Shown here in pieces: positions 45,245 to 54,829 of a stretch of 64,000 nucleotides of DNA (its first letter is position 1; each line of letters begins with the position of its first letter). Both the position numbers and the translations under genes were made by a program. The notes below the pieces were generated by a model. The model was not told where the DNA came from and did no database searches. It worked only from the letters and a program-made list of their open reading frames with translations. Origin of the DNA: Candidatus Acidiferrales bacterium (GTDB lineage: Bacteria; Bacteroidota; Ignavibacteria; Kryptoniales; JAKASW01); the NCBI GenBank assembly GCA_035515795.1, contig DATJAY010000005.1, positions 154,381 through 218,380 on the forward strand, given 5' to 3'.

Positions 45245-46561
45245 TTATTTTAAATAATATTTCAGCGGGTTAGGCTGCAACTTGCACTCCTCCGCAATTC
45301 TCATGAATTCGATCTTTTTCTCGTCGCGGAGTTTGTAGAGTCCCGGAACAAGTCTGTCTCTAATCTCAACCGGCGTGAGTGGATTTATATATATGCTCGT
45401 TCCACCCTCGAAGCCGGCGGGGACATTTATTCTCCATTTTATTAAGATTCGCCACGGCATCTTGTAAACCGAATCTATAGGCGTGTAATACCATTCTTCG
45501 TTGCAGGAAATTTCTGGTCCCGCCGCAGCATGAACTGCATGTACCATGTTGCTCATCCCGCGAATTTCCTCCTGTGTATGCTCCTGCGGCCGTGCCGCAT
45601 GCGATTTTGAAAAAATCTCTATTGTCGGATATCGATGACCGATACCCACAAATGCGATTGCATGTTCGTTTTCAGCGAAAACGAGATTGTGGTGGCCTGC
45701 GAAATTCGCTCCGTATTCATTGAAGATGTTCGGATCCTGTCTGATCATTTTTGTCTGTTCGGTTATGGAAGACCCCCACTCATCGAGAGCCACCAGCTGC
45801 TTGTGAAGGTGATCGACGGAAGCGCCTGCCGGACTCAACCAATTTTGAAATATGCTGATATAGCGGGCATATCTGTTCATTTCGAAAATATCGACCATGG
45901 ATTCGATTGCGAACAGAAGATATTGATAGTGAGATTCAGGAGTCATGTCGCCCGACGAAATTAGCTGGTTGTCGTATTCGGCGTCTTGTAAAAAATGTCT
46001 GTGGGCTATTATTATATCGTGGCAGCCGCCGAAGAAGGGGTCCGCCATACTGAGTTTTTCTTCCAGCGGGATTTTTCCGATTTCCTCCGGCCTCCGCCCC
46101 ATCCTCTCCAGCTTGAAATTTATGATGTCGGTTATGTGCCGCAACCCCGTGGGATTACCGAAGTAGCTGTCCCGCCATTGAAGCTGTTCGCGATTAAGTT
46201 TATATCCGTAATTTTTTTTCCAGTAATCGAGTGTTACTATCTCGAACAGGTTAGGGATACGCCTGAACTCGGCGATGTTGTCGAAATATTTGTCGGGAGG
46301 AAGACGTTTGATTTTCGAATAAGTATTTCCCTGTCTGGTTACTCTTACCTTTTCCGGTGGTGTCTCGAAAAGTCTTGTTTCGCAAAAGCTGCAATAATCT
46401 TCTTTCTCCTTCGGCTTGATCTTCTGAGGCTGGACGGTATGATTTGAGTAAATGGGCTTGCTCCCTCTTCCGGGTACGGCCCACACCTCGGTGCCTGTAA
46501 AAGGATTGAGCTGTTTCGCTGTGCCATCGGGCATTATGTGGTAGAAATTTTCGTAGTCCAA
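45245..46561 (-). CDS. GalT/HIT-like DUF4921 family protein
   Basis: A 438-residue protein of the galactose-1-phosphate uridylyltransferase/HIT superfamily, of the DUF4921 type by overall pattern. The N-terminal zinc-like CSFC site (residue about 57) and the HLHKQ motif (the counterpart of HPHGQ in GalT) near 255 are present, so nucleotidyl transfer or phosphorolysis is likely. A canonical GalT would be about 350 residues. No gal genes accompany it. It ends 45 nt from the rpsT start region and is on the same strand. Confidence 0.7.
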   Translation of the reverse strand: MDYENFYHIMPDGTAKQLNPFTGTEVWAVPGRGSKPIYSNHTVQPQKIKPKEKEDYCSFCETRLFETPPEKVRVTRQGNTYSKIKRLPPDKYFDNIAEFRRIPNLFEIVTLDYWKKNYGYKLNREQLQWRDSYFGNPTGLRHITDIINFKLERMGRRPEEIGKIPLEEKLSMADPFFGGCHDIIIAHRHFLQDAEYDNQLISSGDMTPESHYQYLLFAIESMVDIFEMNRYARYISIFQNWLSPAGASVDHLHKQLVALDEWGSSITEQTKMIRQDPNIFNEYGANFAGHHNLVFAENEHAIAFVGIGHRYPTIEIFSKSHAARPQEHTQEEIRGMSNMVHAVHAAAGPEISCNEEWYYTPIDSVYKMPWRILIKWRINVPAGFEGGTSIYINPLTPVEIRDRLVPGLYKLRDEKKIEFMRIAEECKLQPNPLKYYLK

Positions 46562-46718
46562 AGGGTGATCTTTCTAGAAAAATACTGCAGAATTTAACGC
46601 ATGACGGGAGAAATTAAAAGGACTAAAGACGTCGGCTGTCGGCGATCGTGTTGCGGTTACTCATTTGATTTTTGAGTTTCGGCTTTTATTTTAATCAGCA
46701 ACCACTACAGAGAACCTA

Positions 46719-47729
46719 ATGTCCTGCACAATTACTTTAATTCCCGGCGACGGAATCGGACCTGAAATAACAAGCGCGGCAATGCGAGTTATTGCCTCTG
46801 CAGGCGCGAAGATCGATTGGGAAATTTATGATGCCGGTTTCGCCGCCATCGAGAAGTACAAAGACCCGCTTCCGCAGCAGGTCATAGACTCGATCGCGAA
46901 AAACAAAATTGCCCTGAAGGGGCCGTTGACGACCCCGATCGGTACCGGCTTTAGAAGCGTGAACGTGGCGCTCAGAAAGGAATTCGATCTCTATTCCAAC
47001 CTCAGGCCGGCGAAATCATTCGAGGGGATTAAATCACGGTACGAAAATATCGATCTCGTTATTGTCCGCGAGAATACCGAAGAATTTTACAGCGGCATAG
47101 AACACTACGTCGATGCACGTAAAAGCGCGGCGGAGACCATCGGCATTGTAACACGCACAGGCTCCGAGAGAATAATCAAGTTCGCATTCGATTACGCTGT
47201 GAGCCACGGTAGAGAAAAAGTAACGGTGGTTCACAAGGCGAATATACTCAAATATACCGGCGGACTTTTTCTAGACATTGCCAAAGTCATTGCGAAGGAT
47301 TATCCGCAAGTAAGGATGGATGACAAGATTGTCGATAACATGGCGATGCAGATGGTCATCAATCCGAACCAATTCGATGTGATCGTTACGACAAATCTGT
47401 TCGGCGACATCCTTTCGGATCTCGCATCCGGTCTTGTGGGCGGGCTCGGTCTTGCACCGGGAGCAAACATCGGATACAATGCGGCCATATTTGAAGCAGT
47501 TCACGGAAGCGCGCCGGACATCGCAGGCAAAAATATTGCCAACCCGTGCGCCATTATACTCGCCTCATCCATGATGCTTGAACATATCGGTGAATCCGGT
47601 GCGGGCAAGAAGATAGCGTCTGCCGTCGCGGCAGTCATAAAGGAAGGGGAAAAAGTCACGCGGGACATCAACCCGGCAAACCCGGTCTCGACGGAGGAGA
47701 TGGCGGATGCCATAATAGAGAAACTGTAA
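46719..47729 (+). CDS. isocitrate dehydrogenase, NAD-type
   Basis: A 336-residue beta-decarboxylating dehydrogenase. The substrate loop [20 protein letters not shown] carries the Ser and Arg set of isocitrate enzymes rather than 3-isopropylmalate enzymes; [16 protein letters not shown] and the cofactor segment [15 protein letters not shown] fit NAD use. It would oxidise isocitrate to 2-oxoglutarate in the TCA cycle. Homoisocitrate or tartrate dehydrogenase cannot be excluded. The two flanking genes are unrelated. Confidence 0.9.
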   Translation: MSCTITLIPGDGIGPEITSAAMRVIASAGAKIDWEIYDAGFAAIEKYKDPLPQQVIDSIAKNKIALKGPLTTPIGTGFRSVNVALRKEFDLYSNLRPAKSFEGIKSRYENIDLVIVRENTEEFYSGIEHYVDARKSAAETIGIVTRTGSERIIKFAFDYAVSHGREKVTVVHKANILKYTGGLFLDIAKVIAKDYPQVRMDDKIVDNMAMQMVINPNQFDVIVTTNLFGDILSDLASGLVGGLGLAPGANIGYNAAIFEAVHGSAPDIAGKNIANPCAIILASSMMLEHIGESGAGKKIASAVAAVIKEGEKVTRDINPANPVSTEEMADAIIEKL

Positions 47730-47793
47730 ATCCCTTTTCCAAAACTCTAAACAATGTTGAGATTTTAGATCTGAAATCTACCGACTAGAATAA

Positions 47794-48990
47794 GTGAAAC
47801 GCACCCCGGTTTATCTCGTACTCCTCACCGTCTTCATCGACCTTGTGGGCTTCGGAATAATAATTCCGCTGCTGCCGTTCTATGCGCAGCATTTCGGCGC
47901 AACCCCGACTGTAATCGGGCTTTTGAGCTCTTCATATTCGGTCATGCAATTTCTATTTGTGCCGTTCTGGGGAAGATTCTCGGACCGGATCGGCCGAAGA
48001 CCGATTATTCTAATGAGCGTCACTGGCTCTTTTATTTCCTACATGATTTTCGGATTTTCGGATTCGCTCGCGCTCCTTTTTATATCTCGGATTTTGGCGG
48101 GCTTCATGGGTGCAAATATCTCGACTGCACAGGCGTACATCGCCGATACGACGTCGGTCGAAGAGAGAGCAAGATACATGGGATTTATCGGTGCTGCATT
48201 CGGTTTTGGGTTCATGCTCGGACCATTCATAGGCGGAGTCCTTAGCAGAATAAGTTATGGAGCGCCGGGATTTTTCGCATCAGGGATTTCGCTGGCGAAT
48301 GTGGTGCTCGCATATTTCATGCTGCCGGAATCCAATCCCCGGTATTCCGCATTCGGGATACAGAGCCGTGGATCGGCTCGCAAAATAAGTTGGCTCAACG
48401 TTGCTGCGACCCAATCCGCTTTTCGAAATCACGGGATCCGGAACCTCGTGCTGGTTTTCTTTTTCTATACGGTTGCGTTCTCGATTCTTTATGTGGCTTT
48501 TCCGCTTTTCAGCAAGGAGATATTGAAGTACGATGCCGAGGATAACGGATACTTCTTTGCATATGTCGGGATGGTTGGAATCATCATTCAAGGTGGGGCA
48601 ATCGGTCGGCTTGCAAGAAGATTCGGCGAAAAATCGCTTGTAACAGCCGGCCTGGCCTTTTTTGTCTCTGCATTGGTTCTTGTCCCGGTCACTCGCGCAC
48701 TGTCGACACTTATCGTTTCTGCAACGTTGTTGGCAGTGGGGAGCGCGTTCATAGCTCCCTCGCTGACTAGCTTGATTTCAAAATATGCTGGTACAGGTGA
48801 ACAGGGCAGCACACTGGGAGTCTCGCAGTCGTTCTCGAGCCTTGGAAGGGTCATCGGACCTTTCCTGGGAGGGTTCATCATAGGGACGACGGGATTCGCA
48901 TGGCCCTTTCTTACAGGCGCCATCATGATTGTGATTGCACTTATCCTTTCCCTCCGCGCGGCGAGCCCGGCTTCTCAAAAATCTGGTTAG
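47794..48990 (+). CDS. MFS transporter, TetA-like drug efflux type
   Basis: A 398-residue, 12-helix proton antiporter. The opening VFIDLVGFGIIIPLLPFYA and the loop 2-3 motif GRFSDRIGRRP are typical of the TetA/Bcr group, as is GFGFMLGPFIGG in helix 5. The start is GTG 47794. No regulator is adjacent, so the substrate cannot be inferred; drug export is the usual role of the group. Confidence 0.9.
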   Translation: MKRTPVYLVLLTVFIDLVGFGIIIPLLPFYAQHFGATPTVIGLLSSSYSVMQFLFVPFWGRFSDRIGRRPIILMSVTGSFISYMIFGFSDSLALLFISRILAGFMGANISTAQAYIADTTSVEERARYMGFIGAAFGFGFMLGPFIGGVLSRISYGAPGFFASGISLANVVLAYFMLPESNPRYSAFGIQSRGSARKISWLNVAATQSAFRNHGIRNLVLVFFFYTVAFSILYVAFPLFSKEILKYDAEDNGYFFAYVGMVGIIIQGGAIGRLARRFGEKSLVTAGLAFFVSALVLVPVTRALSTLIVSATLLAVGSAFIAPSLTSLISKYAGTGEQGSTLGVSQSFSSLGRVIGPFLGGFIIGTTGFAWPFLTGAIMIVIALILSLRAASPASQKSG

Positions 48991-49039
48991 GTTGTAAAAT
49001 AGATTGCTTTTTGTTAATTCTTTTTGAAACTTTAGGCGT

Positions 49040-49648
49040 ATGAAGCAAAGCAAGAAACATTCCGATGGCGGGGTGGGCGGAAAAAATTCCCAGCGTCAGC
49101 CTCAGAAGATTTCCCGGTCGAAAACAAGTCACAAGGACATTGACATGCAGCAGCTCGGATTTGAGGTTGAAGTTGCAGTCTATGAGGTCGATAAGATATT
49201 CGAAGGTCAGGGTGACAAACTCAGCGACCAGTATGTCGTCGATTCGCTCGGCAGCTTTGTAAAAGTGATCAAAGACGAGAGCTACGCTTCGTACTCGGAA
49301 AAGTTGAAGGAGGGCTCCGACGACGAATCCGACCTGCTTCATATTAATATCGTGAACCGGTTGAGCGCCGCGATTGAGGAATTAGAACTTCAGGTGACCG
49401 ATCTTGAACTTATAGATGTTGTAAAGCAAGTACTCGCCGCTGTAAAAAAATCAAAATCCACAAAGTCATCTCGCGCGTACCTTGATTCACTTGCGAAACG
49501 ACTGAAAGAGATGGGAATCAAGTCCGACTTTCTTACCGAGACCGATGTTGAGGGTGAGACGATCCCGCTTGACGATCTCGACAATTTAGACGACCTCAGC
49601 TTCAACGATGACGATTTGGATTTAGATGATCCGAAACTAAAGTATTAA
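49040..49648 (+). CDS. hypothetical protein with basic N-terminus and acidic tail
   Basis: Not recognised. The first 35 residues are basic and polar (KQSKKHSDGG then SRSKTSHKD). The core has helices (GFEVEVAVYEVDKIFEGQ, ELELQVTDLELIDVVKQVL). The last 35 residues are almost all Asp, Leu and Asn (DDLDNLDDLSFNDDDLDLDD). Charge separation of this kind suggests a linker or nucleic-acid-binding protein. It is 49 nt after the MFS gene and before ychF. No signal peptide or TM is present. Confidence 0.65.
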   Translation: MKQSKKHSDGGVGGKNSQRQPQKISRSKTSHKDIDMQQLGFEVEVAVYEVDKIFEGQGDKLSDQYVVDSLGSFVKVIKDESYASYSEKLKEGSDDESDLLHINIVNRLSAAIEELELQVTDLELIDVVKQVLAAVKKSKSTKSSRAYLDSLAKRLKEMGIKSDFLTETDVEGETIPLDDLDNLDDLSFNDDDLDLDDPKLKY

Positions 49649-49827
49649 TGAAAAACTCCATACGCGAATCTATAAGTTCCCGATACCATCGCGAGGCGTC
49701 CAGGCAAATAAATATTTTGACGCGACAAATTCTAAGTTCTAATTCGAAAAAGGGGGAAGATCTGAATCGATTTGAGATTCGTTACCCGGGTTTCGAAGTA
49801 TATTTGGGGTTTGGAGCTTAAACCAAA

Positions 49828-50946
49828 GTGGGTTTTAACTGCGGAATCATAGGGCTTCCTAACGTCGGGAAATCGACGATCTTCAACGCAATGACAGCTG
49901 CCGGAATCGCAGCCGAAAATTATCCATTTTGTACCATTGAGCCGAATGTAGGGATTGTCCCGGTCCCCGACATGCGACTCGATAAGCTGGCCTCTTTCTA
50001 CAAGACGGGTAAAATAATTCCGACAACGATCGAATTTGTTGACATTGCTGGTCTCGTCAAAGGTGCAAGCAAGGGCGAAGGTCTCGGTAATCAATTCCTC
50101 GGTCATATCCGTGAGGTTGATGCCGTCGCTCATGTGGTACGATGCTTCGAAGACTCGAACGTCATACACGTCGACGGCTCAGTCGATCCGAAAAGAGACA
50201 TCGAAATTGTCGAGGCGGAGCTGATCATCAAAGACATCGAGACGCTGGAAAGGAAGATGAAAGAGACCGAAGGACGCGCGCGTTCGGGAGATAAGAAAAT
50301 TAAGGAAGAGTACGACGTTTACGTCCGTTTAATGGGACACCTCAATACAGGAAGGCTTGCAAAGTATTTGACCTTCGAAGATGAAATGCACCGCGAGTAC
50401 GTTCGGTTACTGAATCTTCTGACAGACAAGCCTGTGATGTATATTGCCAATGTCGACGAAGAAAGTATGAAAGGCAGTTCCGAAGGGAGCCGCGCGGACA
50501 ACAAGTATGTCCAGGCCGTATGTGAAGTGGCCTCGCGAGAAGGGGCGAGAGTAGTGAGGGTATCCGGGAAGATTGAAGCCGAACTTTCGCAGCTGAATTC
50601 CGAAGAGCGAGCAGCTTTTCTCTCCGACTTGGGATTGAAAGAATCCGGGCTTGAGCGGGTGATCCGTGAAGGCTATTCGCTCCTGAATCTCATTACATTT
50701 TTCACCGCGGGTCCTAAAGAGGTTCATGCCTGGACAGTCGAGGCGAATACCTGTGCCCCGAAGGCAGCTGGGAAAATTCATTCCGATTTCGAGAAAGGGT
50801 TCATCAGGATGGAAGTAATTAAGTACGATGACCTTATGCATCTCGGTTCGGAGCAAGGAGTCAAAGACGCCGGACTTTTGCATATCGAGGGGAAGGACTA
50901 CATGCTTCACGACGGCGACATCGTTGTTGTAAGATTCACCGTGTAA
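49828..50946 (+). CDS. ychF: ribosome-binding ATPase YchF/OLA1
   Basis: An OBG-family P-loop ATPase of 372 residues with preference for ATP over GTP. G1 is GLPNVGKST near residue 8, G3 is DIAGLVKGASKGEG near 72, and the altered G4 (NVDE) is the mark of YchF. A TGS-like C-terminal domain (FFTAGPKEVHAWTV, GIIS-like KDYMLHDGDIVVVRF) ends the protein. It binds ribosomes and modulates stress response. GTG 49828 is the start; length is typical. Confidence 0.96.
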   Translation: MGFNCGIIGLPNVGKSTIFNAMTAAGIAAENYPFCTIEPNVGIVPVPDMRLDKLASFYKTGKIIPTTIEFVDIAGLVKGASKGEGLGNQFLGHIREVDAVAHVVRCFEDSNVIHVDGSVDPKRDIEIVEAELIIKDIETLERKMKETEGRARSGDKKIKEEYDVYVRLMGHLNTGRLAKYLTFEDEMHREYVRLLNLLTDKPVMYIANVDEESMKGSSEGSRADNKYVQAVCEVASREGARVVRVSGKIEAELSQLNSEERAAFLSDLGLKESGLERVIREGYSLLNLITFFTAGPKEVHAWTVEANTCAPKAAGKIHSDFEKGFIRMEVIKYDDLMHLGSEQGVKDAGLLHIEGKDYMLHDGDIVVVRFTV

Positions 50947-50952
50947 AGTCGA

Positions 50953-50966
50953 TTCTTATATAAGAA
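50953..50966. repeat. 14-bp perfect palindrome after ychF
   Basis: TTCTTATATAAGAA starts 7 nt after the ychF stop. Its AT-rich centre makes a poor terminator; it could be a binding site. The remaining bases to 51183 hold no supported gene. Confidence 0.3.
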
Positions 50967-51183
50967 GCGGTCGAGTGAAAAGATTTTCCGGTGGACTCTT
51001 CCTTTTCATCCTGATTTTCTCAATAGATTCATCCGGACGGTAGACGGCAGAGGTTTCGATTTATCTGCACGATTGCGCAGCAGCGAAAAATTGAATCCGA
51101 ACAGTGGGAGATTTTTGTTGATATGAGTTTCGGTTCATTTGATTTGTCTATCATTTCGAATTTAAGGTTTAGTATCTTTCCAT

Positions 51184-51885
51184 ATGGATAAGCTGACACA
51201 ACTTAACCGAAAAATTATTTCCTGCTGCAAATGTCCCCGCCTCGTGGAATGGCGAGAAAAAATTGCAATAGAAAAAACGGCGCGTTTTCATAACGAAACC
51301 TACTGGGGAAAACCGGTGCCGGGTTTCGGCGACCCGATGGCGAAAGTCTTGATCGTCGGACTCGCGCCCGCGGCACACGGCGCGAACCGCACGGGCAGAA
51401 TGTTCACAGGAGACAGAAGCGGAGAGTGGCTGTATAGCATGCTGCACAAATTTGAGTTCTCCAGCGAACGAGTTTCATCATCAGCGGACGACAACTTGAG
51501 ACTGAAGAATTGCTATATAACGGCTGTTGTACGCTGTGCACCGCCCGCGAACAAACCAGCGAAAGACGAGATTCATAATTGCCAGCCTTATTTGTCAAGC
51601 GAGCTGCAAATTCTTGAAGGCGTCGAAGTGATCGTCACGCTTGGAAAAATCGCATTCGATTGGACGATAGACTCATTGTCACAACTGCACTTCTTCGGAG
51701 GAAGAACTTGGAAAGAGAACTTCGAACGTCGTCCCAAGTTTGCGCACGGCGTGAAACTGCAAATAGACGAGAAATTGACGCTCATCGCGTCTTATCATCC
51801 AAGCCAGCAGAATACTTTCACGGGGAAGTTAACGAAGCGCATGTTCGAGTCGGTATTCAAGGATGTTAAGGAACTTCTAGGATGA
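51184..51885 (+). CDS. uracil-DNA glycosylase, family 5 (UdgB)
   Basis: A 233-residue repair glycosylase. The family 5 motif GLAPAAHGANRTGRMFTGD has Ala where other families have a catalytic Asp or Asn, and the HPSQQNTFTGK segment carries the conserved His. N-terminal Cys residues (CCKCPRL) contribute to the 4Fe-4S cluster. It removes uracil and some other deaminated bases from DNA. Common in thermophiles but also found in mesophiles. Confidence 0.92.
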   Translation: MDKLTQLNRKIISCCKCPRLVEWREKIAIEKTARFHNETYWGKPVPGFGDPMAKVLIVGLAPAAHGANRTGRMFTGDRSGEWLYSMLHKFEFSSERVSSSADDNLRLKNCYITAVVRCAPPANKPAKDEIHNCQPYLSSELQILEGVEVIVTLGKIAFDWTIDSLSQLHFFGGRTWKENFERRPKFAHGVKLQIDEKLTLIASYHPSQQNTFTGKLTKRMFESVFKDVKELLG

Positions 51886-51960
51886 GTTTCCGCTTGCCAA
51901 AAACAGCCCTTGCAGGTCTGATCCGCCGGGGTTAAATTAAGTTTTAGACTTTTGAATCAT

Positions 51961-52032
51961 GGGGATGTAGCTCAGTGGTAGAGCATCTGCCTTTTAAGCA
52001 GAGGGTCGCAGGTTCGATCCCTGCCATCCTCA
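51961..52032 (+). tRNA. tRNA-Lys (TTT)
   Basis: 72 nt with acceptor GGGGATG/CATCCTC, D arm GCTC...GAGC, anticodon stem TCTGC/GCAGA around loop CTTTTAA (anticodon TTT), T arm GCAGG-TTCGATC-CCTGC and discriminator A. CCA is not encoded. Confidence 0.97.
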
Positions 52033-52268
52033 CAGATCAACATTGATGAAATCGTTCTCCAGATGGTTGTGAGACGCCGCTCGAAGGTATGAAGAAGCGA
52101 ATAAGACGAGGATTTCTTTGTGAATAGTGGGAGTGCAAAGAGGGTAGACCGGGATAGTTTCTTGAACCTTTGATATGCACGGTTTGTTGTGTTCTTTAAC
52201 CAATACAGACATTTAGCAAAATCATTAGTTTCGCACAACGAGTTCTCACTGCTTGTGCTTCATTTCAC

Positions 52269-52297
52269 TTGACAAGCTATTAATGATGAGCTAAATT
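52269..52297 (+). promoter_or_regulatory. sigma70-type promoter of the polysaccharide cluster
   Basis: TTGACA (52269-52274), 17 nt, TAAATT (52292-52297), 35 nt before the wzc start. The bases from the tRNA to here (52033-52268) hold no supported gene. Confidence 0.55.
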
Positions 52298-52331
52298 TTT
52301 CTGCAAGTTTTAAACAAGAAGGAGAAGGTTT

Positions 52332-54737
52332 TTGAGTTCCGATACCAATGGCTTCGGTAATGGCAAAGGAATTAATGGGAACGGATCGTTCTCCGGCAGT
52401 AGTTTGTTAATTCGCGGCCAGCAGGAGGAGATCACCTTTCAGGATATAATTGAGAAGGTATATCGCCGCAAAAATATCGTTATCATCGTCTTCCTTTTTA
52501 TACTTACCTTGACGGCTCTCTATACATTTCTTCAACGTCCGACTTACGAGGCAACGTCTCAGGTCCTGATTCAGAAGAGCAAGACAGGATCTAACGGCAT
52601 ACTGGAAGGCATGGGCGATATTCTCCAACCTTTCGAGTCCGATGAAAGAAGAATCACCAACGAAATGGATATTCTCCAAACTAATCTTCTCAGAACAAAC
52701 GTTGCACACCGACTTTTGAGTTCTCCGGTTATCACGACCAGAGGTGGACCGGATACCATGGAGATCATCACCAGGTCGGAAGAAAGGTTGAGAAAGAATC
52801 CGGCAAATTTCAGCCTGATCGATTTGGTGAAGGCGTCGTTGGAGAAAGCGGTGTCGTTTACGAACGACCGCAACTCGGACATAATAAGCATTGCCGTAAG
52901 AAGTCACTCTCCCGAAGAGGCTGCTCATATCGCGGATGTATATACACAAGAATATTATGGTTTGAATCTTAGCTCGAGCCGCAACATGGCAACGAACGTA
53001 AGACAATTTCTTGAAAGCCAGCTTACTGATACGAGAAAGGATCTCGACGTTTCCGAGAACAACCTGCAAAGCTATATGCAGTCTCAAGGGATAGTTTCCC
53101 TCGACGACGAATCGAAGCAGCTGATCGAGGCGATGAGCACGTTCGAGGCGCAGCGCGACGATGTGGTAATCGAGGAAAAATCCCACCAGCAAGTTCTGCA
53201 GTCGTACAGAGACCAGCTCGCAAGAATCGAACCTTCGCTGTCTGCTAATGTTTCGGATGCAATCGATCCGTATATCTCTCTTCTGCAGGAGCAGATAGCA
53301 AAGCTGCAGGTGAACCGCGATGTAGCGATGGCGCAGAACCCGGTGGTTGGGAACAAGGACGTCTATAACCAGATCGTTGCGCAGGCAGATTCGCAGATAG
53401 CGGAGCTGCAACGAAAACTCAAAGACAAGACAACTAAGTTCTTAGAGAGGCAAGCGTTTGCCGCGGGTTCGCCCCAGACGTCGCAGGGATCGTCTTCCGG
53501 CAATTATGACCCGACAGGGTATTACAAGCAATTGAAGCTTCAAATACTGCAGGAGGAGATCCAACTGAGTAGCATTCAAGCGCAAAGAAGAGAGCTTGAT
53601 AACATCGTCGGAAAATACGAGGGAGAATTTTCGAAACTGCCGAAGCAATACATCGGACTCGCAAAGTTGGATCGCGCAGAAAAAAGCAAAGAGAAATTGT
53701 TCTTGATGGTACAGGACAGTTATCAGCAGGCGCAGATTGCGGAGCAATCTCAGTTTGGTTATGTACAAATAGTTGATCCCGCGGTACCGCCACAGAAACC
53801 GGTAAGTCCAAAGATCCCCTTGAATCTTACTTTGGGCCTGCTGCTTGGATTGGCTCTCGGAATAGGTCTGGTATTTGTGCTCGATTATTTGGATAGGAGC
53901 ATTAAGTCGCCTGAGGATCTTGAAAAGAAAGGTCTGAATGTGTTGGGGTCGATACCCATCATGTCGGGAGCCACTATCGGCAAAGAGGATGAAAGAGAGC
54001 GGAAGGTGATGAAGGATGGCCAGATGGTGCAGCTGCGTTTGATTACGCACCACAAGCCGTCAGATCCAATATCGGAATCTTACAGGTCGCTCAGAACGGC
54101 GATTCAGTATTCTCGAATCGATAAACCGATCAAGACACTTCTTGTCGCCAGCGCGCTTCCCAAGGAAGGGAAATCCACTACAGTCGCAAACTTGGCAGTC
54201 ACTATGGCGAAGGCCGGTTTGAAAACGCTTCTTGTCGACGGTGATCTCCGGAGGCCTGTACAGCACAGAGTGTTCAATTGTGACCGGAAACCGGGTTTGA
54301 TCGAGTATATGAAAGGTGAAATCGATCTCAACACCGCGGTGAGAAAAACATTTGTAGAAAATCTATTTTTACTTCCTACAGGCTCCCTTCCTCCGAATCC
54401 GGCAGAAGTGCTCGGCTCCGATACGATGAAAGCCACCCTGGAGATATTCAAGGCGAGTTTCGATGTGGTGGTTTTTGATTCTCCACCTATCGTTGCTGTT
54501 ACAGATGGCGTGATTCTCTCCAAGCTCACCGATGCAGCCGTTTTCGTAACACTTGCAAATAAGACAGAAGTCGACGTGCTGGAGAAAGCTTATTCGACAT
54601 TGAGGCAGGTCAAGGCTGATGTGATTGGTTTTGTTCTCAACGAATTCGATGTGACCAAGGCCTACGGCGCATATTATCGATACTATCGCTACTATCATTA
54701 TTACGGTCACTCCGAAGAGGGCAAGGGCAAAGCGTAG
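52332..54737 (+). CDS. polysaccharide co-polymerase/tyrosine autokinase (Wzc family)
   Basis: An 801-residue inner-membrane bacterial tyrosine kinase that controls chain length and export. The Wzz domain lies between TM1 (about 49-68) and TM2 (about 497-517) with a long coiled coil. The C-terminal kinase has Walker A ALPKEGKSTTVANLA, Walker A' LLVDGDLRRP and Walker B VVVFDSPP. The tail is Tyr rich (AYYRYYRYYHYYG), the substrate of trans-autophosphorylation. The start is TTG 52332 with GGAG 7 nt upstream; no better in-frame ATG, GTG or TTG is near. It leads the cluster and follows a promoter. Confidence 0.93.
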   Translation: MSSDTNGFGNGKGINGNGSFSGSSLLIRGQQEEITFQDIIEKVYRRKNIVIIVFLFILTLTALYTFLQRPTYEATSQVLIQKSKTGSNGILEGMGDILQPFESDERRITNEMDILQTNLLRTNVAHRLLSSPVITTRGGPDTMEIITRSEERLRKNPANFSLIDLVKASLEKAVSFTNDRNSDIISIAVRSHSPEEAAHIADVYTQEYYGLNLSSSRNMATNVRQFLESQLTDTRKDLDVSENNLQSYMQSQGIVSLDDESKQLIEAMSTFEAQRDDVVIEEKSHQQVLQSYRDQLARIEPSLSANVSDAIDPYISLLQEQIAKLQVNRDVAMAQNPVVGNKDVYNQIVAQADSQIAELQRKLKDKTTKFLERQAFAAGSPQTSQGSSSGNYDPTGYYKQLKLQILQEEIQLSSIQAQRRELDNIVGKYEGEFSKLPKQYIGLAKLDRAEKSKEKLFLMVQDSYQQAQIAEQSQFGYVQIVDPAVPPQKPVSPKIPLNLTLGLLLGLALGIGLVFVLDYLDRSIKSPEDLEKKGLNVLGSIPIMSGATIGKEDERERKVMKDGQMVQLRLITHHKPSDPISESYRSLRTAIQYSRIDKPIKTLLVASALPKEGKSTTVANLAVTMAKAGLKTLLVDGDLRRPVQHRVFNCDRKPGLIEYMKGEIDLNTAVRKTFVENLFLLPTGSLPPNPAEVLGSDTMKATLEIFKASFDVVVFDSPPIVAVTDGVILSKLTDAAVFVTLANKTEVDVLEKAYSTLRQVKADVIGFVLNEFDVTKAYGAYYRYYRYYHYYGHSEEGKGKA

Positions 54738-54829
54738 AGCGTCCGCGTAGAACTGAAAAAAGAGATAGAGCAGTATCATTGAAAAACGGTTCGGAACTTC
54801 TTTCAGGATCCTGTGCGGAGGAAGCACAT

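Noticed and set aside
46640..46680. Sigma-28-like TAAAG...GGCGATCG before the isocitrate dehydrogenase gene
   Set aside because: The -10 half lacks CCGATA at the required spacing.
51972..52238. Minus-strand frame of 88 codons overlapping the tRNA-Lys
   Set aside because: Its end (CEDGRDRTCDPLLKRQMLYH) is a tRNA antisense artefact; no ribosome site is present.
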